A stretch of DNA of 5,036 bases from Lentisphaeria bacterium. Lineage in GTDB: Bacteria > Verrucomicrobiota > Lentisphaeria > Oligosphaerales > PUNB01. The notes under the pieces are model-generated. The model had not been told where the DNA came from. It ran no database searches and saw nothing but the letters and a program-made list of their open reading frames with translations. Positions 1 to 5,018 of this stretch are shown here, in pieces. The DNA lies in the NCBI GenBank assembly GCA_007133055.1, contig SLNM01000188.1:1-5036 (forward strand), given 5' to 3'. Both the position numbers and the translations under genes were made by a program. The stretch's first letter is position 1; each line of letters begins with the position of its first letter.

Positions 1-725
1 AGGTAAAGCACCTCCACCTGCTTGGTCAGGGGAATAATCCACTGGCGATAGACCTCCGCCACCTTTTCAGGCTCGATTCCGAGGCTGCCCTCGCTCCCCG
101 GCGAGACCTTGCCGCCACCGCCATAGCTCACGGCCTTGCGCTTCACCCTCTGTAAAACCTGCTGCTCGGTCCGCTCGTCGGTAATCAGACGGTGCAGTGC
201 CTCACGGTCGCCGCGCTGCAATGGCTCCAGAAAAGCATCCGTCTCATCGCGATACTTGCACTCGGCCACGAATTTACCATAGTGAATACGCCTGGACAAT
301 GTTTGCAGACAGTGAACATCGCAAACGGCGCTGGAGCCGTACTGGGAGTCGTCGCCCGGCTGGCAGATGAACGGGATGATACGCTCTTCGTAGAGAGAAC
401 GGATGGTATGGTTGAGGTTGACCTGGTTCGGGCGCAGCGGATTTTCATCAAACCGCAGCTCAGGCAGAATAGGCGCGGGTAGTCCCTGACAGAAAGGATG
501 CTCGTCGGGACTGGTGTAGCGGCGCAGCAGAGCATGGCTCTTCTCGGTTTCCCGCAACAGGAATCCCATGATGCTTTCCCTGCTCTCGGGTTCGGGCCAG
601 CATGCAGGCTGGTATATTTTCTGATTGCACTTGAACTGCGCCCGTTCCAGCAGGGCAAAAATAATCGAGTCTTCGAGTCGGGTCAGGACACCACGAATAT
701 TGTTCAGTAAAAGTTGCGGGTTCAT
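1..725 (-). CDS. Chorismate mutase, eukaryotic (yeast/plant) AroQ type; 3' end cut by window edge
   Basis: Converts chorismate to prephenate, the committed step to phenylalanine and tyrosine, presumably in the cytoplasm as an all-helical dimer. I translated the frame by hand: 241 full codons, no stop, running off base 1. It aligns end to end with yeast Aro7p as I remember it: LEDSIIF (18-23 region), SPDEHPF (72-78), CLQTLSRRIHYGKFVAE (139-155), IPLTKQVEV (231-239). Catalytic residues map as R11 (yeast R16), R146 (R157), K157 (K168), E187 (E198), T234 (T242), E238 (E246); yeast N194 becomes D183. Allosteric-site residues are partly kept: R68, R69, G130, S131; yeast T145 is V134 and T226 is E218. 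Only about 8 C-terminal residues should be missing. The ATG at 725 is fixed by an in-frame TAG 15 bases upstream; AGGA lies only 2 bases before it, a poor spacing. Length matches the ~250-residue eukaryotic family, not the ~90-residue bacterial AroQ domain. Confidence -1.
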   Translation of the reverse strand, partial: MNPQLLLNNIRGVLTRLEDSIIFALLERAQFKCNQKIYQPACWPEPESRESIMGFLLRETEKSHALLRRYTSPDEHPFCQGLPAPILPELRFDENPLRPNQVNLNHTIRSLYEERIIPFICQPGDDSQYGSSAVCDVHCLQTLSRRIHYGKFVAECKYRDETDAFLEPLQRGDREALHRLITDERTEQQVLQRVKRKAVSYGGGGKVSPGSEGSLGIEPEKVAEVYRQWIIPLTKQVEVLY

Positions 726-742
726 AATCCTGACTTTCTAAT

Positions 743-807
743 TGTAGGTTGGGAATCTGTCCCGACCGGGCTCGATTCGCACGGGCGAGACGGATTCACG
801 CCCTACA
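743..807. repeat. REPIN-like pair of inverted palindromic repeats
   Basis: Two related ~25-base units face each other: 743-767 on the plus strand and 807-783 on the minus strand. Both begin TGTAGG and share the core GAATCYGTC, and each folds by itself. The left unit forms an 8-pair stem (749-756 region) GGTTGGGA/TCCCGACC around ATCTG; the right forms GGGCG/CGCCC with two further pairs after a mismatch. The spacer is 15 bases (768-782). This is the layout of a REP doublet. It lies 32 bases after the nuclease stop and 17 bases before the chorismate mutase start, so in RNA it could shield the upstream message's 3' end or slow read-through. There is no T-run, so it is not a typical intrinsic terminator. 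Confidence -1.
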
Positions 808-839
808 GAGAACGCATTTCGCAATTTTCCGAAGACGGT

Positions 840-1427
840 CTAGTTCGCGGACTCCCGTTTTTTGATGGTGTCGCGCAGACTGGCGGCATCCTCGTACCTC
901 TCCTCGCGAATCGCCTCCTCGAGCTTCTGTTTCAGCGCCATCAGTTCGTCCTGCGGCCCGGTCGCTCTTTTCCTGCCGCCAACCTTTCCCTTCTTTGGTT
1001 TCTCTGCCGCCGCCTCCTCTTCCGTCTCCAGATATTCGGCATCGATTCCGGCCTCCCCGAGAACCGTCTCCTCCGTCCAGATCGAAACTCCGCAACGCAA
1101 AGCCAGGGCGATGGCGTCGCTCGGACGGGAGTCCACCTCCAAAGTCCGCTCCTCAAAAATGATTTTTAAGCGGGCATAGAAAGTGCCGTCCTCGATACTG
1201 GTAATCACCACGCGGTCCAGACGACATTCGAACAAGTCGAAAATGTTCTTCAGCAAATCATGGGTCATCGGCCGCGGCGGCTTGACCCGGTTGACCTGCA
1301 AGGCAATTGACTGGGCCTCCGGCACTCCGATGAAGATCGGCAGCTTGCGCTGGCCGTCCATGGTCTCAAGCATAACCACGAAACCTACATTTGACAAAGA
1401 GATGGAATTGACCTGCAAAGGAATCAT
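840..1427 (-). CDS. Bifunctional nuclease (BFN/DUF151) domain protein with C-terminal UVR domain
   Basis: A 195-residue soluble protein. Residues 1-130 are a BFN domain (Pfam DUF151), with family signatures LPIFIGVPEAQSIA (29-42), RPMTHDLL (52-59) and VDSRPSDAIALALR (98-111). Residues 131-158 are a Glu/Ala then Lys/Arg-rich linker. Residues 159-192 resemble a UVR motif (ELMALKQKLEEAIREERYEDAA followed by LRD), the helical hairpin used by UvrB, UvrC and McsA-type proteins for contacts. Plant BFN proteins have been reported to have DNase and RNase activity, but bacterial members are mostly uncharacterised, so nuclease action here is inferred. The start at 1427 is supported by an AGGAGG site 5 bases upstream. 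The gene begins 40 bases after the pyrD stop, so co-transcription is likely. The domain order is common in bacteria and the protein looks intact. Confidence -1.
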   Translation of the reverse strand: MIPLQVNSISLSNVGFVVMLETMDGQRKLPIFIGVPEAQSIALQVNRVKPPRPMTHDLLKNIFDLFECRLDRVVITSIEDGTFYARLKIIFEERTLEVDSRPSDAIALALRCGVSIWTEETVLGEAGIDAEYLETEEEAAAEKPKKGKVGGRKRATGPQDELMALKQKLEEAIREERYEDAASLRDTIKKRESAN

Positions 1428-1432
1428 GGTAG

Positions 1433-1438
1433 CCTCCT
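1433..1438 (-). promoter_or_regulatory. Shine-Dalgarno site of the BFN-domain gene
   Basis: Reads AGGAGG on the minus strand, 5 bases before the ATG at 1427. It is a full-length consensus and fixes the start of this gene; translation may be stronger than for its neighbours, whose sites are weaker. Confidence -1.
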
Positions 1439-1467
1439 GTATCGCTGGGTTGCGCCTGCATCATCAA

Positions 1468-2394
1468 TCAGGCTGAATTCTCCACACCTCCAACCAGTGC
1501 GCCGACCGCGGCCACACCGTGCCGAAGGCAGTATTCCTCCAGCCCGTCGACAATTCGCAGCAGACATCTCGGATCGTTGAAAATAGCGGTTCCCACTCCG
1601 ACCGCCGAGGCGCCAGCAAGGATGAACTCCAAAGCGTCTTCGGCGGTGGCAATGCCGCCCATACCGATAATCGGCACCTCAACCGCCCGGGCCACGTCGT
1701 AAACCAGCTTGACCGCCACGGGCTTGATCGCCGGACCGCTAAGACCGCCGGAAACATTGGCCAGGCGCGGCCGCCGCGTGGCGACATCGATTGCCATGGC
1801 CGGCAAAGTGTTGATCAACGAAATAATATCGCTGCCGGAATCGACCGCGCACCTGGCGAAATCAGCGATCCGGCTGACATTCGGGCTGAGCTTGGTAATC
1901 AGGGGCAGGCCGGTAGCCTGCCGCACCCGCCCCACTACCTCGGCGGTCAACCGCAAATCGGTGCCGAAGCCAATCCCCCCCTCCTTGATGTTGGGACAGG
2001 AAATATTGATTTCCAAAGCGGCCACCCCCTCCCTTTCCGCCTCCAGTCGCTCGGCCACCTGCACATAGTCATCGACGGTTCTCCCCCATATATTGACAAC
2101 CACCGCCGTGTCAAGGTTGCGCAAAGCAGGCAGGTACTCGGCATCGGCAATAAACTTGTCAATGCCCGGGTTCTGCAATCCAATGGCGTTGAGCATCCCA
2201 CTGGTAACTTCCGCCGTGCGCGGCGGTGGATTGCCGTCGGCGGGAAACGGCGACACACCCTTGACCACAACCGCACCGAGGCGATTGACCGGAACCAAGT
2301 CTTCGTATTCCCGGCCATAGCCGAAAGTACCGGAGACGGCCACCACCGGATTGCGCAGGCATAGAGTCCCAAGTTTAACCTGCATATCGGCCAT
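1468..2394 (-). CDS. pyrD: Dihydroorotate dehydrogenase, class 1B catalytic subunit (PyrD/PyrDB)
   Basis: Oxidises dihydroorotate to orotate, step four of de novo pyrimidine synthesis, using FMN in the cytosol. The 308-residue TIM barrel has the family signatures: NPVVAVSGTFGYG (15-27), NAIGLQNPG (69-77), EINISCPN (128-135) with C133 as the catalytic base (class 2 enzymes use Ser), KLSPNV (168-173), GGLSGPAIKPVAVKLV (216-231), and the phosphate-binding IIGMGGIATAEDALEFILAGA (242-262). Cys rather than Ser plus the overall length point to class 1B, which passes electrons to NAD through the iron-sulfur/FAD partner PyrK. No pyrK lies next to it here, which is unusual because the two are often adjacent. 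The frame is open up to an ATG at 2520, but I choose the ATG at 2394: it has an AGGAGA site 8 bases upstream and starts where the family starts. The extra 42 codons are repeat-derived and unlike the family. Confidence -1.
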   Translation of the reverse strand: MADMQVKLGTLCLRNPVVAVSGTFGYGREYEDLVPVNRLGAVVVKGVSPFPADGNPPPRTAEVTSGMLNAIGLQNPGIDKFIADAEYLPALRNLDTAVVVNIWGRTVDDYVQVAERLEAEREGVAALEINISCPNIKEGGIGFGTDLRLTAEVVGRVRQATGLPLITKLSPNVSRIADFARCAVDSGSDIISLINTLPAMAIDVATRRPRLANVSGGLSGPAIKPVAVKLVYDVARAVEVPIIGMGGIATAEDALEFILAGASAVGVGTAIFNDPRCLLRIVDGLEEYCLRHGVAAVGALVGGVENSA

Positions 2395-2402
2395 CTGAAT
2401 AC

Positions 2403-2408
2403 TCTCCT
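2403..2408 (-). promoter_or_regulatory. Shine-Dalgarno site deciding the pyrD start
   Basis: Reads AGGAGA on the minus strand, 8 bases before the ATG at 2394. No comparable site stands before the upstream in-frame ATGs at 2520 and 2454, so it favours the 308-residue protein. Confidence -1.
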
Positions 2409-2424
2409 GGTATGCAACAAATTC

Positions 2425-2460
2425 CTTCGTGACTCCATGACTGCATGTCTTCATGACTCC
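2425..2460. repeat. Degenerate short direct repeats before pyrD
   Basis: CTTCGTGACTCC (2425-2436) and CTTCATGACTCC (2449-2460) differ at one base of 12. A related CATGACTGC lies between them at 2436-2444. They sit directly upstream of the pyrD ribosome site. They could be a slipped-strand expansion or a regulator's half-sites; the sequence alone does not decide. Confidence -1.
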
Positions 2461-2510
2461 GGCTAGACGCGAATGGCGACGATAATGGTTGACGATTGGG
2501 AAAACTCTAT

Positions 2511-2558
2511 CTTGTTCCACACCTTGTCCCGAACCCCATCGCGCACGTTGTCGCGCAC
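2511..2558. repeat. 12-base tandem repeat, four degenerate units
   Basis: Units at 2511-2522, 2523-2534, 2535-2546 and 2547-2558. On the minus strand each reads roughly GTG CGC GAC AAC, giving the peptide VRDN-VRDG-VRDK-VWNK in the frame open from 2600 (TTG) to the TAG at 2463-2465. The period is a multiple of three, so the frame is kept. However, that 45-codon frame has no ATG and no clear ribosome site, so I record the repeat and not a gene. It may be a relic of a longer repeat peptide or a non-coding minisatellite. Confidence -1.
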
Positions 2559-2651
2559 CTTAATCGAACGAGGGAACCGGTCGACACTTACAGGCGACAA
2601 TTACGGGCGACGAGTTCCACGGCAGATATGTTCGCAGCGCCGCCGGCGAAC

Positions 2652-2715
2652 CATCCCCCGAGGATGTTTTCTGCCCCACAGGGGCGCGGCATACCAGGCC
2701 GGGGCATCGCCCCGG
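2652..2715. repeat. Chain of three short perfect hairpins
   Basis: CATCC/GGATG around CCCGA (2652-2666), GCCCC/GGGGC around ACA (2673-2685), and CCGGGGC/GCCCCGG around ATC (2699-2715). The last is a 7-pair, all-GC stem that could stop RNA polymerase or a nuclease, but only TTT follows it on the plus strand and no T-run follows on the minus strand. As the genes on both sides are on the minus strand, I do not call it an intrinsic terminator. It may be a mosaic of REP-like units or part of a structured RNA. Confidence -1.
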
Positions 2716-2737
2716 TTTCCGGACAAACCATGACGAT

Positions 2738-2833
2738 ATGCGCTGAAAGCGCATCGCATAGGATGCACTGAAAATTTGTAGATTATGCGGTGCGCCTTCA
2801 GCGCACTTGCTGTTCTACTAAGCGTATGCGATG
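2738..2833. repeat. REP-like inverted pair inside a longer cruciform
   Basis: ATGCGCT-GAA-AGCGCAT (2738-2754) is a perfect 7-pair hairpin. GTGCGC-CTTCA-GCGCAC (2790-2806) is a second one, and read on the minus strand its core TGCGCTGAAGGCGCA differs from the first by one base, so the two are inverted copies. An outer pair, CATCGCATA (2752-2760) and TATGCGATG (2825-2833), and an inner pair, GTAGA (2778-2782) and TCTAC (2814-2818), enclose the second hairpin. The block begins 11 bases after the rhomboid stop and can fold at the end of that message, where it may protect the 3' end. Confidence -1.
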
Positions 2834-2843
2834 ACCTTGCTGC

Positions 2844-3764
2844 TCAGCGCCCGCCTTTCAAACGGTTGCGGGCGTTTTCCAGTTTACGCCGTTCGCGCGG
2901 GCTCAGGCTGGAGAGGCCATGGCTGCCGATTTTGTCCAGAATCTCATCGATCGACAAGTCATCGTCGTCGTCATCATCATTGTCGTGATACCGGTCCGAG
3001 TGTCGGTTTCGACCGCGACCTCCGCCGGTGCGCATTTGCCGCCAGCGCCATTGCAAACGCCAGTGCCGAATTTTATCGATGATGAAACGATGCAGCATGA
3101 AACGCCGCCATCCGGGCACACCGTACACCACGTAGAGATAGCCGCCGATCAGCCCTCCCAGATGGGCCAGATGCGCCACCCGTCCACCGCCGCGCTGCAA
3201 AGTGTTGAAGATTTCGAGAGCGGCATAGACTGTAACCAAGGTTTTCAGACGCATTGGAATCGGTGGGAAAAGCAGCATGTACTGCCGGTTCGGCGCCAGC
3301 ATGGCGGCCGCCATCATGGTGCCGAAGACCGAGCCGCTGGCACCGATTACTGTGGGATAATGCTCGATCCCAGGAGCAATGGGTACAGGAGCGGTATTGA
3401 AAAAAAGCCAGATAATACCGCCGATCAAGCCGCTGACAAAATAGAGACGCAAAAAACGATGCGCCCCGATTTGCTGCTCGAGAGGCGCGCCAAATATATA
3501 CAAACCCCACATATTTAGGAGAATATGAAAAAAATTACCGTGCGCGAACATGTAGGTTCCAAGCCGCCATACCTCAAACTGCTTGAGTGATCCGAAATCA
3601 AGGCCAATCAGTCCGGTCAGCCTAGGGAACATGCCCTGCAGTAGAAATACTATGATGTTGGCAATAATCAAAGGCTTGATAATCGAACCTTCCGGCCGGG
3701 CAAAGCCACCCGTCCGAAAGTTGTTCGGCCTCCGATAATAGTCACGGTCGGAAAACATAGTCAT
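2844..3764 (-). CDS. Rhomboid-family intramembrane serine protease with acidic linker and C-terminal DUF6576-like tail
   Basis: Predicted inner-membrane protease that cuts transmembrane segments of partner proteins; the substrate is unknown. The 306-residue protein has hydrophobic helices near 29-46, 71-92, 105-122, 139-157, 172-187 and 199-215, the six-helix core of bacterial rhomboids. Active-site features are present: H80xxxN84 (oxyanion side), G141-A-S143-G with nucleophile S143, and AHLGGLIGG with the partner histidine H201. After the core come an Arg/Trp-rich basic stretch (219-256), an aspartate run (D263-D269) and a tail at 271-302 (DEILDKIGSHGLSSLSPRER) resembling DUF6576, often attached to rhomboids. 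The tail should be cytoplasmic. The start at 3764 has only a weak GGAA 4 bases upstream; the ATG at 3758 is an alternative. It lies 54 bases after the aldolase gene, a probable operon partner. Confidence -1.
   Translation of the reverse strand: MTMFSDRDYYRRPNNFRTGGFARPEGSIIKPLIIANIIVFLLQGMFPRLTGLIGLDFGSLKQFEVWRLGTYMFAHGNFFHILLNMWGLYIFGAPLEQQIGAHRFLRLYFVSGLIGGIIWLFFNTAPVPIAPGIEHYPTVIGASGSVFGTMMAAAMLAPNRQYMLLFPPIPMRLKTLVTVYAALEIFNTLQRGGGRVAHLAHLGGLIGGYLYVVYGVPGWRRFMLHRFIIDKIRHWRLQWRWRQMRTGGGRGRNRHSDRYHDNDDDDDDDLSIDEILDKIGSHGLSSLSPRERRKLENARNRLKGGR
2958..2978 (-). repeat. GAY trinucleotide run coding for seven aspartates
   Basis: Inside the rhomboid gene, codons 263-269 are seven consecutive GAT/GAC codons. 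They are preceded by GAC AAT, so the acidic stretch is almost nine residues. Mixed GAT and GAC use argues for selection on the amino acid instead of a recent slippage expansion. The run forms a flexible acidic hinge between the membrane core and the C-terminal tail. Confidence -1.
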
Positions 3765-3818
3765 TCAGTTCCATATACAAGCATCGCAGCAGGATACGCA
3801 AGGCAACCGCGGCAACCG

Positions 3819-4835
3819 TTATTCCTCCTCGATTATCGCATCGTAGAAGGCCACCACATCGCGTTGTTCAGCCGTCTGTTTTTCGTTGAACTCCATGGCC
3901 GCCCGGGGATGCCGGTTCAACTGGCCGGTAATCATGTAAGGGATGTCATACCCCCATCGCAACTGCTGCTGCAATGGTTCGATATGGTCGCGAATAACCT
4001 CGAGCAACGGTCGAATCCGAAACTTGGGGTTGTGCAGGAAGCCCAGCAGCAGCTCCATCGGACAGTTGCCGGCGCCGCGCCCGAGGCCGCCCATGCTGGC
4101 GTCCAGCATGGTGGCGCCGACGATTACCGCCTCGATCGTATTGGCATAGGCCAGTTGCTGATTGTTGTGCGTGTGAATACCGACATCCTTGCCGGAGGGG
4201 CGGGCGTAGTTCAGGTATTTCTGGGTGAAATACTGAATCTGCTCGCTGTAAAGGGCGCCAAAACTGTCGACCAGGTAAATGCCGTTGGTCTCGGACTCGG
4301 CCAGTATCGCCAGCGCCTGGTCCAGCTCCCACTCGGAAACGGTGGAAATGGCCATCAGATTGACCGTGGTCTCGTAACCCTTGTCGCGGGCGTCCTTGAC
4401 CATGTCCAGAGCAGTGGGAATCTGATGAATGTAGGTGGCCACCCGCACCAAATCGACCACACTTTCCTCCCGCGGCAGAATGTCGACGTGGTAGTCCGTG
4501 CGCTCGGCATCGGCCATGACCGAAATCTTCAACGGCGATTCATTGTCGCCAATCACCCGGCGAATGTCTTTTTCATCGCAAAACTTCCAGGCGCCAAAGC
4601 GGTCGCGGGAAAAAATCCGCTGCGAACACTTGTAGCCAATCTCCATGTAGTCGACGCCGGCTTCGATGCAGCCGCGATAAACAGCCTTGACCGTCTCGTC
4701 GCCGAAACCGTGCGCATTCATCAGACCGCCGTCCCGCACCGTGCAATCCAGCACCTTGACCTCCGGGCGGTAGCCGATCCACTTGGCACCGGCATGCTTC
4801 GCATCGTTGGTCTGAATATCATCTTTATTTTTCAT
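3819..4835 (-). CDS. DRE-TIM metallolyase / 4-hydroxy-2-oxovalerate-aldolase-like protein
   Basis: A 338-residue (beta/alpha)8 enzyme of the HMGL-like family, which makes or breaks C-C bonds next to a carbonyl with a divalent metal. Signatures: LDCTVRDGG (29-37) with R34 and metal ligand D35; EIGYK (65-69); LVDSFGALY (188-196); GIHTHNNQQLAYAN (219-232) with metal ligands H221 and H223; and GGLGRGAGN (249-257). These resemble the DRE_TIM_HOA_like group. No acetaldehyde dehydrogenase or meta-cleavage gene is nearby, so aromatic degradation is not supported and the substrate stays open. Relatives occur as stand-alone genes or in surface-polysaccharide loci, a weak hint from memory. The frame is open to an ATG at 4991, but I choose the ATG at 4835: AAAGGA lies 9 bases upstream and the 52 extra codons overlap inverted repeats and a T8 run. 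Intact; shares a probable transcript with the rhomboid gene. Confidence -1.
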   Translation of the reverse strand: MKNKDDIQTNDAKHAGAKWIGYRPEVKVLDCTVRDGGLMNAHGFGDETVKAVYRGCIEAGVDYMEIGYKCSQRIFSRDRFGAWKFCDEKDIRRVIGDNESPLKISVMADAERTDYHVDILPREESVVDLVRVATYIHQIPTALDMVKDARDKGYETTVNLMAISTVSEWELDQALAILAESETNGIYLVDSFGALYSEQIQYFTQKYLNYARPSGKDVGIHTHNNQQLAYANTIEAVIVGATMLDASMGGLGRGAGNCPMELLLGFLHNPKFRIRPLLEVIRDHIEPLQQQLRWGYDIPYMITGQLNRHPRAAMEFNEKQTAEQRDVVAFYDAIIEEE

Positions 4836-4844
4836 GCCTGACAA

Positions 4845-4850
4845 TCCTTT
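4845..4850 (-). promoter_or_regulatory. Shine-Dalgarno site deciding the aldolase start
   Basis: Reads AAAGGA on the minus strand, 9 bases before the ATG at 4835. The upstream in-frame ATG at 4991 has no purine-rich site before it, so the 338-residue form is favoured. Confidence -1.
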
Positions 4851-4852
4851 GT

Positions 4853-4915
4853 AAAAAAAACAGTACCGCTTGAACAAAGGAAGGAATATGCCCATCCTTC
4901 GACAAATTTCAAGTG
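4853..4915 (-). other. Nested hairpin followed by a T8 run in the aldolase leader
   Basis: On the minus strand, CACTTGAA-type outer arm (CTTGAA, 4913-4908) pairs with TTCAAG (4874-4869), and inside it GAAGGA (4900-4895) pairs with TCCTTC (4885-4880) around a 9-base loop. Eight T follow at 4860-4853, just before the ribosome site. This resembles an attenuator, but the stem is AT-rich, has internal loops of 5 and 7 bases and ends 8 bases before the T-run, so termination would be weak. If the promoter suggested at 4885-4912 is used, only part of this stem would be transcribed; the two readings compete. Confidence -1.
4885..4912 (-). promoter_or_regulatory. Possible sigma-70-type promoter for the aldolase gene
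   Basis: On the minus strand TTGAAA (4912-4907) matches five of six bases of the -35 consensus, and CATATT (4890-4885) matches four of six of the -10, with a 16-base spacer. Transcription would start near 4878 and give a ~43-base leader with the ribosome site. A match of this quality can occur by chance and the same bases form a hairpin. Confidence -1.
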
Positions 4916-4939
4916 TCCCGCCAGCTAGCCTGCTTAATT

Positions 4940-5018
4940 CACGAGCCAAGTTTGCCGCAGGCTGCCACGAGACAAGCCGCGGCTGTGGCATTCTACCGCA
5001 AGGCGATGGCTCGTGGCA
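4940..5018. repeat. Overlapping inverted repeats with two possible folds
   Basis: TGGCTCGTGGCA (5007-5018) has complements at two places: TGCCACGAG (4963-4971) for its right part and CACGAGCCA (4940-4948) for its left part, each a perfect 9-base match. Between them lie the 10-base palindrome AGCCGCGGCT (4975-4984) and GTGGCA (4985-4990), which can pair with TGCCAC (4963-4968). The long arm can take only one partner at a time. No coding function is likely. It may be a dispersed palindromic element, or a switchable leader if transcription starts upstream of the window edge. Confidence -1.

Larger units (their letters stand above)
2395..2843. other. 449-base gap without a convincing gene, rich in repeats and hairpins
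   Basis: Between the rhomboid stop and the pyrD start. From right to left it holds a cruciform-forming REP-like block (2738-2833), a chain of short hairpins (2652-2715), an apparently unstructured stretch (2560-2640), a 12-base tandem repeat (2511-2558) and degenerate 9-base repeats (2428-2460). Several short frames are open on both strands, but none has a ribosome site with good spacing or a family I recognise. The gap very likely separates the rhomboid and pyrD transcription units, so the pyrD promoter should be here. I could not pick out a convincing -35/-10 pair. Confidence -1.

Noticed and set aside
185..658. Minus-strand 157-codon open frame inside the chorismate mutase gene
   Set aside because: It is a shifted frame of the chorismate mutase. 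The true frame aligns with the enzyme family throughout and has no stop; this one has a Ser/Arg/Cys-rich composition typical of a shadow.
1519..2364. Plus-strand 281-codon open frame opposite pyrD
   Set aside because: Antisense shadow of pyrD, whose catalytic and FMN-binding motifs are intact on the minus strand.
2395..2520. 42-codon N-terminal extension of PyrD
   Set aside because: The family starts near MADMQVKL, the ribosome site is placed for the ATG at 2394, and the extension is built from the short repeats of the intergenic region.
2699..2715. GC-rich 7-pair hairpin as an intrinsic terminator
   Set aside because: No T-run on the minus strand, on which both flanking genes lie; only TTT follows on the plus strand.
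2560..2754. Minus-strand 64-codon open frame across the hairpin chain
   Set aside because: No ribosome site, no family match, composition set by the GC-rich hairpins; more likely non-coding.
2473..2771. Plus-strand frames of 86 and 91 codons across the tandem repeat and hairpins
   Set aside because: They overlap each other in different frames, lack ribosome sites and simply read through the repeats.
3400..3534. Two T7 runs in the rhomboid gene (minus strand of 3400-3406 and 3528-3534) fitting the X XXY YYZ slippery pattern
   Set aside because: Both lie within normal Leu-Phe-Phe and Asn-Phe-Phe codons of membrane helices, and the zero frame carries all catalytic motifs to the end, so no programmed frameshift is needed.
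3802..3819. Tandem 9-base repeat GGCAACCGC/GGCAACCGT after the aldolase stop
   Set aside because: Only two units in a 54-base gap; too short to support an element or a terminator.
3864..4841. Plus-strand 325-codon open frame opposite the aldolase gene
   Set aside because: Antisense shadow of a clear aldolase; no ribosome site and no recognisable domain. Long antisense frames are common opposite GC-rich genes.
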